DNA from: Adineta steineri
Lineage: Eukaryota; Rotifera; Eurotatoria; Adinetida; Adinetidae
Direction: 5' to 3'
Assembly (NCBI GenBank): GCA_905250115.1
Contig: CAJNOI010000005.1
Location: 1,294,910 to 1,358,909, forward strand
Length of the DNA stretch: 64,000 nucleotides
Shown here: positions 48,068 to 61,570 of the stretch, piece after piece
Position numbering within the stretch: position 1 is the first letter of the stretch
Layout of the letters: every line of letters starts with the position of its first letter
Position numbers and translations under genes: made by a program
The notes under the pieces: model-generated
Told to the model about the DNA's origin: nothing
What the model saw: only the letters and a program-made list of their open reading frames with translations
Database searches by the model: none

Positions 48068-49095
48068 TTATCCAATTCGATTTCTATATGTAGAAAATAG
48101 ATAAAGAATTTGTGTAACTAATGTAAAACTTGATAATATCAATGATATAATTTCTAAACCAGCTGACCAATCAAGACGAATATCATAATCACTAGCTGCT
48201 GTTTGTCGAATATTTTGTTCAAGACTATTTGTTAAATTTTGATTTTCTAAAATCAAAGAAAAAATCAACATGTTTTATTACTATCGTATTTTATTTACTC
48301 AGTGTAGTGAGACGATAATTTAAATTATAACGATATTGAAATAATTCATATGACATTGTTGAACCAAGTAAAATAAGTGTGATAAGAATGAATATAAAAG
48401 CAAGAAATAAAAATGATATTGTTATTATAGCTATACCAAAATGTGTTTTATATTTAAATTGATTAATAAGTAAATGTAAATAGATTAAAATAATAGATAA
48501 ACTAAGGGTACAAGCTGATATAATTGTACTTGATATAAGACTTTTACTTGTGGGTGAATAATTACATCGATAAGGATTTCCAGCAACATTACATAAACGT
48601 TGAATTTCATTTGGATGAAGTTTTTTTATTATATTAGTTAAATTTTTATTTTCCGGTAAATATTTATTAGCATCACAAATCGAATAGATTTTATTAGTAT
48701 CATTGACAACATTTATAAGATGATTTTCACAACGATGAAATAAACCAATAAACATTGTTTCACTAGGAGTTCGGCGATGTTCATAGATTCTATAGGAACA
48801 AAAAATTTGAATAAGATTTTTGTATCAAAATATTTCTTTTCTAATCTTTCTAAGTGTTAATAATTTCTAACTCATGTAATCTAACACTTAGAAAATATCA
48901 ACTTTTTTATTCACGCTCTCTATATATCGAACATAAGTGTTCATGTAAAACATCTAATGATGTAAGATGTAAATATTTATTTTAAACAAAAACTTACTTC
49001 CATCGTGGATGTCCCATAGCAATCATATGAAAAATTAATGTTAAAATAGCTAATAATAAACCAGCAGTAAGATAAATACGACTTATTTCCAACAT
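48068..49095 (-). CDS. Four-TM membrane protein, unknown family
   Basis: Three exons on the minus strand (49095-48998, 48789-48299, 48246-48068) give 255 residues. TM1 is at about 9-28 (LTAGLLLAILTLIFHMIAMG). A Cys-containing extracellular loop follows (CENHL, SICDANKYL, LCNVAGNPYRCNYSP), then TM2 (STIISACTLSLSIILIYLHL), TM3 (a long hydrophobic stretch ending LILLGSTMSYEL) and TM4 near the C-terminus (GLEIISLILSSFTLVTQILY). The layout is claudin-, tetraspan- or MARVEL-like, but no signature decides it. The short intron before the last exon and a 208-bp first intron both have GT-AG ends. Confidence 0.65.
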
Positions 49096-50255
49096 ATTGA
49101 AATCAATAATTATATATATTATATAGATCAATATGAACTACCCTATGAATAATATAAATAGAAAAGAAAAAGTCTAGATGTTGTTACTAAGTGATTGCAT
49201 AAACGAACGTAATCGAATCAAGATAATCATTTATTATACCTTTTCATACGTTCTTATAATCATATGACAAAAATAATTATTCAAAAGTTTTAATATGGCT
49301 TCTATACCATATACTTTATCATAAATACAATCAAACCAAAAAAGAGTGAAAAATGTTCTCTTTCTCTTCCTCGATTAATATTCAGTACTTTTACTCTTTA
49401 AATTTGACTTGTGTTCGATAACACACCTAAGAAGAGAACGAGATGTTATTACATTTGTTTTCTTTTGCTTACATTTTCTCTTCTACATACATGACATAAT
49501 CACTTTCTTTTCACCTGTTCACAATGATTGAGTACTATACATATCAGATGTATCATTTTCGATTTCGATTTTTTTTTTCTCTCTATTGTATGTTTTAACA
49601 AGAAATTTAATACATTCATTTAATTGTTAACAATGATTTATTCCTTGAAAAATGAAACACAGTTGGCCAAGCAATTTTATACTGTTTTCTAAAATTTAAA
49701 AATAGAATCTAAGAAAAACAATATTAATTAAGACTAAGAAATATTTGATTTGAAATCATTCGTTCATTAATAATCAAATTATATCGTTTAACGTTTAAAA
49801 TTTCATTAATATAATAAGATTATTGCCGAAGTCATAGGAACAGTTGGCTGACAATATAGAACATCGTTTCTTTAAACATATGCTCTGTATAAGAAAAAAA
49901 AATATTACGTTAGAATTTTCAAATGAGTAGTAATAATATCAATGAAGTTTATGTATAAGATAAAAGATGATCCATTTTATTGTAAAACTTTATTTAGAAG
50001 CTCTGTGAAAAATTTTTATTTTATTTTCAATAGACTACTTGTCATTTTTTTGTTTTAGTGAAATGAAAGTATATTTCTTCATTCGTATCCTAATAAATAA
50101 TTAAATAATGAGCACTTGAAAGAATTAAATACACTTATTTAACTGCTAGTTTTATTATTTTCTTTCACTTTTTCTTTTGTGAAACTTAACTACACACTTT
50201 TTGTTAGTTACATTTAAAAAAAACAAGAAAATATATATACAACTCAAAGATAGTC
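49096..50255. other. Divergent intergenic region
   Basis: About 1.16 kb AT-rich spacer between the four-TM gene (-) and the coiled-coil gene (+); no gene or structured repeat seen. Confidence 0.4.
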
Positions 50256-52091
50256 ATGAATTCTAATGTAAATCCAACACCAAGACAAAATCATACTAAT
50301 GCATCAGTATCATTTACAAATGAGACAATTCTTCAACAAGAAAAAAAAGAAGGTTTAACAACAAAACTTCGTCAAACTGTAAATGCCATTGGTAAACGTG
50401 GAGCAGGTGGGCGGAATAGACAAATACCTTTACCTGATTTAACAAGTTTAACTCCACAAAGTCAAGTAAAATGATATAAATATAATATATTTGTTCATAA
50501 TTGTATTTCTTAGGAACTTATTTTACAAACAGTTGAAAAAATAAAAAATGAAGATAGTGAACAAGTAATCGTAACATTAGATGAGAGTCGCGATATATTA
50601 CGAAGTTTATATGAAGAATTTCAAAATGAACAAAGTGAATATAAGAAAAAGCTTGAACAAATAACAAGAAATAAAGAAGCAGCAATACGAAGACGAAGAG
50701 GTTGAGATAAATGTTTATTTTTATTATTATTATTATTTATTTATATATCTTATAGAAAATGCGGTACCAATTTCATTGTTTCTACGACAAAAGAAAGATA
50801 CTGAAGGTTCTGCTGATCTACGTCCAAATTCAAGTATGAATGAAACATATCAAGCGCATTTTCAAGCTCTTCTTACAACGAATCAAAATCCGGATCAACA
50901 TCCAACAGATAAAGCTGCTGTTATTAAATATATTCGTCGACGTGAACGACGAAAACGTGCTGAACAAAATCGAAAAAGTTATGAAGTAACTGATGAGACT
51001 CTTGAAAAAGTAATAGAAAAATTTTTTAATAATCATAAAAGAAATTCTTTGTTTGTTTTTATTTAGCAAACTGTAGACTTAATGGATGAATTGGATAGTA
51101 TGGATATGAAATTCGAACGTGAACGACAAAGACAGAATGAAATATCACGTACAAAAATGCAACAACAGAGGATTAAATCACATAATGTACTTGAAGCGAA
51201 AGGAATAATTGATCAAGCACATGAAGCAAATTTAATGTAAATAAAAAAATAGATATTTAGTTCGAGATAATAGAAATTAAAGTAATGGTGAAAATTCAGA
51301 GTTTCTTCTTTGTCTAAATCGTATATTCTGATAGACTTATACATTTCTGTTCGTTCTTTTAAATTGTAGTTGAACTTTTTCGAGTTTCGATAATTGAATA
51401 TTAGTCAAATAGTGTTTCTAATGAAAGTATAATATAAAATATTCATGTCTCCTGGTTACACAATGAAAATACAATTTTGTAGATCATAAATAAATTAGAT
51501 AATATTCATAGATTTTATATAGGCTACATAGTGAAAATTTTCAAAATTAGATAGTCTAGTTAGTAAAATTCGCGTCCGACAATAAAAAATATAACTAAAC
51601 TTTTAAGGATATAATAAATAAAACTTATTTTGATTTCTTCTTGTCAGTTTCTCAAGTAACAGCAGAACCTTTTACATATACTATTCTTACTTAGCAACGG
51701 GTCAAACTAACTTTTGCACTTGATAGTAGTATTTTGAGTAAAATGCTACTAATAATCAAAGTAGCGGTATTAAGCACTGAAACCGATCGAAAATTTTCAT
51801 TCTTTAGAAATTACATGAGCAATATTCGTATACATTCTATATTGTTTTAGACGTCAACGTGCTGAACAAGCACAGCGAGAAAAAATTGAAGCACGTTTAT
51901 CAGCAGTACGTCGTCGAACACCATCAGCACAAGCACATAGTATTCATGTTCAAAGTCCTGCAAACGATCGAGAGACAGATTCACAATTAACTAATGAACA
52001 AAGAGCGGCAACTCAAAATTCTATTCGAATATTAAATGACAATGATGCATTTAAAGATCTCGATGATGAACTCACTAAAATTAATATATAA
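50256..52091 (+). CDS. Coiled-coil protein, unknown family
   Basis: Five exons (50256-50465, 50514-50700, 50756-51009, 51067-51236, 51851-52091) join in frame to 353 residues. The N-terminus is polar and disordered with a basic patch (GKRGAGGRNRQIPLPDL). The middle forms charged helices likely to coil (ELILQTVEKIKNEDSEQV, FQNEQSEYKKKLEQITRNKE). A very basic segment, IRRRERRKRAEQNRKS, could bind nucleic acid or act as a nuclear signal. Another helical run follows (MDELDSMDMKFERERQRQNE), and the last exon has an Arg-rich start. I do not recognise the family. The fourth intron is 614 bp, much longer than the others (48-57 bp), and shows no transposon ends. Confidence 0.7.
51237..51850 (+). other. 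Long intron of the coiled-coil gene
   Basis: 614 bp AT-rich intron with GT-AG ends; nothing recognisable inside. Confidence 0.5.
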
Positions 52092-52155
52092 TCCAATTTT
52101 TTCTTTTAAATAAAATTAAACTAAACAGCAAAAACAAAACAAAAATATATTTTAT

Positions 52156-54161
52156 TTAAATAACTGTTTTTGAGGAGAGGCCATCTTGAATATATTTAAT
52201 AATTGAACGTAAGAGAGCAGTTGCTGAAGATTTTTGATCAAAATTTGTTTGAAGTAATTCTAATGCTTTATTACTTTCTCTTAAACACTGTTCACGACAT
52301 TTATCTAGTAATTTTTCATCATTTAATTCTTCAACAGTGACTTTATCATTTGTTGATCTAGTCGAAATTGAATAGGGAAATGAACGATCTATAGGTACAT
52401 TTCCGTATAATGCTAAAGTAGATGAATCATTTGAGATTGAAGATGAATATTGAGATATTTCATTGTACATTATACATGAAAATATAATATGACGACATAG
52501 ATAATATGCTTGATCTTGAAATGATGATGGATGATCAACTAATTGTAGAGAAGCACGACAACCTGATGCAACCAAATTCGCTACGGACCTAGAAAATAAA
52601 TTGATTAATAAACTAAGAAATTCTATTAAAAACATACAACAAACGAGACATTTTTAAAAATGTATATTTATGATAATAGAACCTCAATACTTAAGTAATT
52701 AACAAATGGTCTTAACACTACGTTTTTCTTCAATGTCAACTCAGATACAGTCAATTTTACTCTCAGTACGCTATAACATAAATCAATAAAAACGAATAAT
52801 TCGTAATACATGTCCGTTTTATGTTAAAAATAACTAAAATATTCAAGAGAATACCGCTTGAAATTCTCGACAAGTTATACTGTTAAGCTTATTGTAACTA
52901 TTTTCTAAAAACACAAAATTTTCTACGACTATTTTTCACATGATTGAAATTTTCTTTTTTTCTCGAAAACAAAATTTAATTATAAAGAAAAATCATGTTA
53001 TGCAAAATATAGAGCTCTTCCCGATCCATCTTCTCGTATATTTTGTTTTCTGATAAAACTGATCTATTAATTAAAATATGGAGTGCAAAGGAGCATACAT
53101 CTGTTATGAGTTGCTAGTTACTCTACTTAATTAAATAGGATACAGACATATGTTATTTCTTTAAAAAAAACGCATGAGATATATCCTTTTCATGGAAAAC
53201 ACATTCTACTCATAAAGTTAAATACCTTACAGTAAATTTATTTAAAACGGAAAGTAGTATCCTAACAACCAAACTCAAACGAATAGTATAGACATCATTT
53301 TTATTTAAGTTCAGCTAGTAGAAAGAAGTAAAATAGTACATACAATGCAGTTAATTGATACCATTCCGTTAATGATGAAAGTGATTGTTTATCTTTTAAA
53401 TAAAAATCTGCTTTACACATATCAGCGATTGCATTACCAATAGTTTCTACAACCTAATAATAACTATCGAATAATTAAATAAAAAACAAATTAAGTATTT
53501 CTATATTACTTGAGGTTTTCCAAATTCAGCTAATTTACCACAAGCTTGTGATAAAAGATAATCACCACCTAATACTGCTATTTTATTTCCTTGTTCTAAA
53601 TCATATTGATTTTCTTTTAAATCAACAATACCTATAAAAAAAATCAATGGATTTATTGTTAGATTCTATTATTTTTCTTACCTCGATGACCAAGAATGCC
53701 CAGATGAACTAAAATGAAAGAAAAAAAAATAATATCGAAAAAAAACAAAGAATTCAATTATTACTCATTTCAATTAATTCCGCTAATTGTCGTTGATGTT
53801 CATGAATTCCATGTTTAATCATATCTTCTTGATAATTTCGTTGAGGAATTCCTGCTGCTTTTGATATTAATAGAAGTAAAACAGATCGTGAATGTGCTGT
53901 TTTTGGTGGACTTTCTAACATATTAGTACCAAGTTTAAGTAATGGATGTTGTGTACCAACTAATTTTCTTAAATAACCAATTAATGTCGAAACTTCTTCA
54001 TTAAATAAATATTTCAGATTAACTAATGAATTTAATGAAGACGGATAACCAATAATTTTTTCCCCTTGACTTAATAATGGTTGCCAATTAGGCGTTTTAT
54101 TTTTAATATGAACATAAAATCCATTGGATGAAAGAAAACGAGCTACTGGAGATAATCTCAT
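52156..54161 (-). CDS. PDSS2: Decaprenyl/solanesyl diphosphate synthase subunit 2
   Basis: PDSS2 pairs with PDSS1 in mitochondria to make the polyprenyl tail of ubiquinone. Five exons on the minus strand (54161-53765, 53708-53682, 53631-53510, 53453-53344, 52588-52156) give 362 residues. Matching blocks are TPNWQPLLSQGEKIIGYPSS, LRKLVGTQHPLLK, LLLISKAAG, QRQLAELIEMIHLGILGHRG, QGNKIAVLGGDYLLSQAC and VVETIGNAIADM. The catalytic aspartate-rich motifs of PDSS1 are absent, as expected for the non-catalytic subunit. Exon 2 is only 27 bp. The last intron is 755 bp. The ATG at 54161 is the first in frame after a stretch that begins with a plausible acceptor (TTTAG at about 54180), so an upstream exon carrying more of the mitochondrial targeting sequence is possible. 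Confidence 0.88.
52589..53343 (-). other. Long last intron of PDSS2
   Basis: 755 bp between exons 4 and 5. AT-rich and without any coding frame or repeat that I recognise. Confidence 0.5.
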
Positions 54162-54298
54162 TATATTATTTCTTTTATCTAAAGACAAAATTTTTCATAT
54201 GAAGATTATGCATGTTAAGCATTTTTATTTATTATACGACAAAAAAAAGAAAAGGAAAAACGAATATACAAAAAACAAAAGAAACGATCAATGTTCAA

Positions 54299-57200
54299 TT
54301 AACCAGAAAGATCATCAGCTTCGTAAGCTGCTTGGTCATATAATTCAGCTTTAATCACTCGACCACCAAAATATCGACCATTTAATGATTCAACCGTTTT
54401 TTCTACTTGTTTACTCGTTCGAAATTCTACAAAAATTTTCACAAGTTGTTCTGCATTATCATCTTCTCCTTGTTGTTCCTTATAAATAACAACGTCAACA
54501 ACTTCACCATATTTTGAACATTCCTCTATAAAATGAAAAAGAATTTTTTTTATAAAAAAATATTATAAAATAAATATATATATATAATAGTTAACCTTTT
54601 ACATCCTGTTGTAAATCTTCATCAACATCTTCTGGACCAACCATATTTTTTAAAACACATACACGTGAATCAAGTCGACGTTGATTTAATTTTTGCATTA
54701 ATAGATGTCTTTGTTCACGTCCTAAGATGAAAAAATATAATTATTTAGAATTAAACAATTACAAGTTCATGTTTTTGAAATCTTTTAAATTCGAATAAAC
54801 TCAAACGAAAGGCTCATAAATCCTATAAGAGTTTATGATACTGGCATATACTTTTAAAGAGTTGAACTTACTGACACTCACCCTTAAAACGTTTATGAAA
54901 AGTTGATTATTCTCCACTTTTTTTTATAGTGTGAGCTTCTATTGCGATTTACATAGCTTTTAAAGTATTCATACTTACAGTTTGTGTGACTTATTTTCGT
55001 GCTTTTGTTTATTCACAAGGTTTTACGGCTTCACTCCGAAAGAAATTAATAAAGAGTGACGCACATGAGTGTTTGAAAAGCTTCTACGTCAATTGTGTTG
55101 TCAAGCAATAAATCTTACTGAAATTTTTAGAAGAACTGCATCTGAGATTAGGTATCTCACTTTGATAGATTAACATACTGATATTCGTGTGTCCCAAATC
55201 TCTTTACTATTTCAGATGCTAGAAAGTTCGATTTGACTTTAAAATGTGTTTACAGTAGTTTAACAATTACTGTGTAGATGACTTAATGGGTGTATCTGAT
55301 AGCTTAATGCTATTAGTAGTGTTAATTTTCAATGAACTTTTAAGAAATTAATGAAAGTTACCTTTAACACTGAGTTCTTCTTGTTGAGATAAAGTCGCCG
55401 AAGGATCATCAACATTAATTAAACTTGCAGTAGGTTTTTCATCATTAATTGATTCAGATTTATTTGTTGGTAAAACAAGTGAAATTGATGGATATTGTTG
55501 CTGGTGTGGTGATTGTTCTAAAGCTGCTTTTAATCCAATTGGAATTGGTGGTTCTTCAAGTAGGGTAGGTGGAGGTGGAGGTGGTGGAATGATAACTATA
55601 ATAGAAAATCGAATTTATTTTCTCTATCTTAATAGATATAAATTTTACCTTGTGGAGGTGGAATAGGTGTTTGTTGTGTTGGTGGTGGTGGAGTGGGAAG
55701 ATTTACTGCAGCTGGTGTAACAAAACTTACGCTAAAGTTGAATAGATTTTAAATTATTTATCGAGAAAAAGAACAACTTACTTTGAACGAATTCCAGGTG
55801 AACTAACAGTTGGAGCTTGAGGGATAGGATTTGTTACAGCTGCAGTTGGATTGAGTATATTAGAAATGACTAAAGATGAATATAAAAATACCGATTATAT
55901 ATTAGAAATGATTTTCATACCTGATGTAACAGCAGTTGCACCAGAATAAGAAGCAGCTGAAAGAGCAGCAGCTACAGTTGTTGGTGCTAGAGGACCAGTG
56001 GCAAAACCAACTTGTGTTAATGGATTATTGCTCATTTGAGAAGTAGCCACAGTTGATTGTGGATTATTTTCAACATCGTTCGCTTGTAATTGAGCTGTTA
56101 TAGTGGCAACAGCTAATGCCGTAGCTGTTGGCATAGGACTTGCAATAGGTTGTGCTGATGCAAATAAACCTTCAGGTGGTGTTATTGCTTTTCCTACTCG
56201 AAGATGTTGTCCACCAAGATCAAATAAATTCATTGCACTAATTGCATCTTGAGCTGCTTGAACTGTATCGTATTCAATAAAACCATAACCTTTATGTTTA
56301 GTTGCTCCTGCATCTTTTGATAAAGCACAACTGATTATTTTACCTATACGAAAAGATATTATTTCATGAATATATTTGTTTTCTTTCTTACCGAAAGCTT
56401 CAAAAACACTTTGAATATCGGTTTCAGTTAAATCTTGATGAATTGAAGCAATATAAATTCGATTATAATTTTTTGCTTCTTCAGTTAATTGATCAATAAT
56501 TGGTTGTGCTTGTGGCATATTCGATGGTCGACCAACTTTAATATTTCGTCCGCCAAGAATAACTCCATTCATTTGTTCAATTGATAATTGTGCTGCTTCA
56601 GGTATTTCATATTCAAGAAAAGCAAAACCTTTATGACGATTAGTAACTGGATCAAATGTTAATGAAACCGCTTTCACTGGACCGAACGGTGCAAATGCTG
56701 TTTTAAGCATTGCTTCATTTAATTCAAAATTAATACTTCCAATATAAATTCGACACATTAATAAAAGTGCTTGTTGTTTTTTCAGAATATCTAATTGTGT
56801 ACGTTGTTGATATTGTTGTTGTCGAACAAGAACATATTTAACACTTTGTTCCATAGCAAATTTTTTTGCACGTTTGACATTATCATCATCGGCTGATCGA
56901 ACTTTATAACGTCCTGTATCACGTTTAGCACCTGGTCCTTTAAATAATGGACCACGTTGATCAAGTTCCATTGGAATTGTAAATGTTGCAAATGGTGTAA
57001 GTTCACGTGGTAAACGTGGAATATTTTCTTTCGAATATTTTTTCTTTTCAACACCATTTGTTGTTTGAATTCCATTAGAATGTTCTATAAAATACAAACA
57101 AAAAATAAATTTTTATACAAACTTCTACAATGAAGAATATTAGACGATCAGGCATACGAATAAGATGTTTGAATATTGTAGCTGAAAAAGGGATAGAGAG

Positions 57201-57585
57201 AAAGAGAAAAAACAAACGAATATGTATAAAAAAAATAAGAAAGTATTCGTTTTTTTCCTTAATGATAAGTAGATTATTGCTGGGTACCTAAAATAGGGAG
57301 ACAAAAAAAATAGATCAAAATAAAAGATTCTTTTTCATTTCGTTGCCGATGATTGAATGTAGATGGACGAAACTCACACAATTGATAAATGTTCCTCTGC
57401 AACACGGAAAGGAAAAGAGAAAAAAACAAAACCGAGTTATTTTTTTATATCAATAAGCCAAAATTTTTTCAAAAAAAGAAATAAATGTTTTAATAAGCAT
57501 AAGAAAAATCAATAGAGTATTAGAGTCGATTAAACTCACCTAGATTCGGTACATTTTGTTGATCAACAATCATCGCTTCAGTCAT
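54299..57585 (-). CDS. PUF60: Poly(U)-binding splicing factor PUF60
   Basis: PUF60 (half pint) helps U2AF recognise 3' splice sites. Eight exons on the minus strand (57585-57540, 57084-56392, 56343-55921, 55869-55782, 55731-55649, 55595-55362, 54721-54596, 54525-54299) join in frame to 639 residues. RRM1 has [16 protein letters not shown] and [18 protein letters not shown]2 has [16 protein letters not shown] and [16 protein letters not shown] Pro/Ala-rich linker follows, longer than in vertebrates and with PPPPPPP-like runs. The C-terminal U2AF-homology motif has [36 protein letters not shown] and [15 protein letters not shown], ending YEADDLSG. The conserved [18 protein letters not shown] stretch lies before RRM1. 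The first intron (455 bp) and sixth intron (640 bp) are long for this region. Confidence 0.95.
54722..55361 (-). other. Long sixth intron of PUF60
   Basis: 640 bp with a base composition somewhat richer in G/C than the neighbouring introns. No ORF or transposon ends seen. Confidence 0.45.
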
Positions 57586-57723
57586 GTTTGTTTTTAATCT
57601 AAAACGAAAGAAATTTCTACATTTCTATATCACAGTAAATTGATTAGAAAAGAAATTATTAGTTATTTTAATTATGTATCTACAATAACAATAACAATAC
57701 AAAAAAAAAGAATTATATTCATA

Positions 57724-59228
57724 TTAAGGTACAATTAAATACGATTGCAATGGCATAAATTGATTTTCATTATGACAATCTTGTAACCAATCAAGATTAA
57801 TAAAATTTATTTCTGGATTAGATCTTGAAATCTAAATATAGAACAAAGACAAATGATTTATTTCTGTTATAGATATCTAATGTCTCAAATATATCTAGTC
57901 ATTGATAAAAGTCCAAGTTTTTATGTTGAGCAATATCCTAACATTGTGCAACTACTAATAATACGTCTAGACAGATTATATCAATCTTTCGAAATTAACT
58001 ATATTCTTTTAAAGGAGAAATTAAAACGTTAATTAAACCTTTTCGAAATCTTGATTCCACATTCGATTTGTAATAACATATTTAACATCTGACGTAATTT
58101 GTCTTTCGAGAATTCCATCATAAGCAAGAATAACTCGTGTTATAGCCAAAAGTGTATTATCATCATAATCACCATAGGATACATAAAAATGTTTTTCATG
58201 AAAAAAATCTGGTATTTCACCAATTCTTAATTTATTTGTTTTAACATCATCATCATTTTTAGTTATTGATTTTCTTGTAACATCTTTTGTATTATTTGAT
58301 TCTTCTACATCTTCTTTCTTTTTTCTTTTCGAAGTTTTGTTCGATATTTCAGATTTTGTTTCATTAAATTCATAAGATTTTTCAGATAATAATTGATTTT
58401 GTTTATAACAATCAAGTATCCATTTTTTATTAACAATAAAACCTTTTCCTGTTTGTTGAACTTGATTCGATTTTGGTGTATTTGACAATGCCGAACTAAA
58501 ATTAACATAGAGAGAAAAAAGAAAATCAATTTATCTATAACATACATAAGATGTGTACATTTTTCATCCCAATCATCATTATAAATAGCACCCATTGCTG
58601 TTCCTTTCTTACGTAATTCAGTTCTTACTGGATTTTTAAAACCACTGACAACAAAAACAATATTTTTCATTATTTGAGATTTATCTGTTTTTTGTATTTC
58701 ATCAATAGATGAGTTTTTCTCTGATTCTATCTGATTATTTTCATCTGAATATAATTTAATAAAATTTAAACCAAATTGATTTGTATGATTAAATTTTTGA
58801 TCACAAATAATTTTTAATCGAGTCCATTTTTGATTTAAAGATGTTTTATTAAAATGAAATGATTTACAGTTTTTAATTTGTAAACAATTTATATTTGAAC
58901 GTGATTCTTTTGGTGTCATGAGAATTGTTGATGGTAAAAGAATAGTCCAATCATCATCATCTGAATTCGATACAAATAATTCAATAAATGCACTACCATT
59001 ATTACCAATATCAAGTGAATTGATTAAACTAGGTTTTTCTAATTCAATAATACATATTATACGATCTTCGGTACCTGTCGATGATAACCATTTTTTTGAT
59101 TTAAGTAAATTTTCAGCACAATGTATCTGAATGAAAAGAGATTATAGATAGAATAAGAATAGACTCAATCAACGAACTTGATCTTCACTTGAACAGGAAA
59201 CAATTTTTTTGAACTTAATTGATGACAT
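57724..59228 (-). CDS. XRCC1: DNA repair scaffold XRCC1
   Basis: XRCC1 assembles base-excision and single-strand-break repair (with Pol beta, PARP1 and Lig3). Four exons on the minus strand (59228-59178, 59126-58546, 58495-58039, 57831-57724) give 398 residues, much shorter than human (633). The N-terminal domain begins MSSIKFKKIVSCSSEDQIHC and continues with SLDIGNNGSAFIELFVSNSD, LMTPKESRS and GLNFIKLYS. A first BRCT is seen with VFVVSGFKNPVRTELRKKG, GAIYNDDWDEKCTHLI and VNKKWILDCYKQN. After a Lys/Ser-rich linker of about 50 residues, a second BRCT has FYVSYGDYDD, VKYVITNRMWNQDF and INLDWLQDCHNENQ. The linkers are compressed while all three domains are kept. Confidence 0.95.
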
Positions 59229-59493
59229 TCGAATTGAATTGAAAATGTACAATAAAATAAGAGAAAGAATGAAGCAATGTAATGGTACAGAAAAATTATC
59301 ATTGGCAAATTAATCGAGAATATATATGTTACAACAAAAGATGTCACTAAAATACGCTAATTCAGATTTTATATTATTTTATTCCAAAAATATAACAAAC
59401 AAACAAAAAAAAGTTATGCAGATTACTGGCAGTATGAATAAATTTGGATAACATATAAAGCTCATGTTTGTCTTATGAACAAAAAAGAAAAAT

Positions 59494-60688
59494 TTAGTCA
59501 GTATCTGTATCAGATGATAATGTTTCTTCTTGATAATCAAGTGTTCTGCCTATAGTTGTTTGAGAAAGAGGTTCTTCAATTACAGTTGTAGTTGTTTGTT
59601 GATTAAATATCAAAGCAGTAGGAGAAAATGTTCGATAGGATTCAGTTAAATTTACTGAACGATGTGGTTGACCATCGGTAGCCCAATCTTCTAGCATATA
59701 CATTCGTGCACGAGCTATATCATTGAGCATAATTTCATCGACTGCATAAGTATCCATTGTAATATGTGTACGTGGTAAAAGTAAATTAGCAGGTATAAAT
59801 TGAAGTATACTTAGAATATGATCAATAATTTCACCATAATTTCGACCTTTATCTACTTGATAAAGAATACGTAAACGACGAAGCCATATTTCGAGTTCGT
59901 TATTAGTAAATAGAATACGTGTGTTATTTGTATCATAGAAAGTCGGCATTCGAGTCTTATCAAGAAAGAGTACATAACGAGGATGTGTATTGGATGATGA
60001 TCCTGATTTATCACCTGATTTAAGATAACTTGAAGTTGATTTTGATGCATGGGGTCGAGAACTTGAAGCTGGTCGGTGCATTCCATGAGAATTTCCTGGT
60101 GTTCTACGTGTTAATACACTGTCATCATTAGTTCGTGGTGTATCTAATGCTGAATCACTTGCATGAAAACTTTTTGATTTAGTTGATGGCTAAGAAAAAT
60201 AACAAAAAATAACAAAAGAAATAAAAATTAACGATCAATACTTGTTCTAGTTTTTGTTGTGTTGGAAGTGCAACAAATTTAAATAATTGAAGTTGTTTAA
60301 TTAAAAGATCTTTACATGGTTTTTTTAAATGTTCAATCATATATTCATCGGCTAATTGAAGAAAATTTTCAATATTATCATCTGTAATCTGACCATTAAA
60401 TTGTGGATAAATATATTTTAATAAATCAAGTATTGCTTCACTTGATTTACCTTCTAAAACAATTTCTCGTTCATTATGTTCTTTAAATTGACCGTCGAAC
60501 ATACGTTGAAATACAGGTGAAACTAATGATAACAATAAACGATGACAATAAAATTTTTCTTTTCCAACGATTAAAATAACATCAGATTGATGATTGATTG
60601 TATTTGTTGAATCAGTAAAATATTCTAATGGTGAAAGTGGTGTAGATGACAGTCGTAGTAATTCTGGCGTCACCGATTCCGATTCCAT
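59494..60688 (-). CDS. BTB/POZ domain protein
   Basis: Two exons on the minus strand (60688-60242 and 60189-59494), separated by a 52-bp intron, give 380 residues. The BTB domain (about 30-135) shows SDVILIVGKEKFYCHRLLLS, VSPVFQRMFDGQFKE, IVLEGKSSEAILDLLKYIYP and NFLQLADEYMIEHLKKPCKD. BTB domains dimerise and often recruit Cullin-3. The C-terminal half has no Kelch, MATH or ankyrin repeats. It has a Ser-rich linker (SSSRPHASKSTSSYLKSGDK), then a globular-looking part with ELEIWLRRLRILYQVDKG and LQFIPANLLLPRTHITM, and an acidic tail. Role not assigned. Confidence 0.85.
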
Positions 60689-61570
60689 TGAATATGTATA
60701 GGTAAAATGTCTATGACAATGTTTTATTTCTGTTGAAAGAACGATAGAACAAGGTAAAAACTTTAAAAAAAGAAATTCGATGTGTTATTTATTACTCGAT
60801 TTTCTATTTTTCCTTAACTACGTCTACTGCGCTCTGAGGTTGATCCGTCAATATGATTGGAAAGAAATAAAAACATATTATTGACAGTATGAAATTCAAT
60901 GCATCGTATGTGCACACGCGTAAAAAATGTAAAGAAAAAGAAAATTTTGTAAATGCTTGCATGTCATATTAGAGGACGCAATAATAAGGTAAAAAAATAT
61001 AATATATGAGTAAGCAGTCATATAGGACAGCTGTTGTTTACAGTACTATGTATCTCTTAGGGAATATACCCTATACAAGTAAAATGAATAATAGGTTTTT
61101 TTTTCTCAAGGATACGTATTTTAATGTCATTGATGAGGAAAAGAAAAGGAAGAATTTTTTATTAGTAAGATATAATCATTGCTGATTCATCAAGTGTTAT
61201 TACGAATACTTCATTGATTGGTCCAATTTAAAAACGTTTATAGTAATTATTTACCAGACAGCTTATTTTATATTTATTTTCTCAAAATGGCGTACTCAGA
61301 AAATTAGTGAGGACCACTGAAATACTCTTAATTTAGATAAACATATGTTCGATAGTAAAGTATCCAATAAAATTAAAGTCAAATATATAATCTGTCAATC
61401 AGCTTTATGAAATAATTGTAATAAGGTACTGCTATTACCAATTTTTATATTACATATTATATGAATTATGCAAAAGAATACAACAAAAAACCTAATAAAT
61501 GATTGAGATTGATCGATTTATATAGCCAATTCTTCAATTCTCGTTCCATTTTACGACAAAACTCAAACTA
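60689..61570 (-). other. Intergenic
   Basis: AT-rich, no supported gene; upstream flank of the BTB gene and left flank of the inverted-repeat element. Confidence 0.4.
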
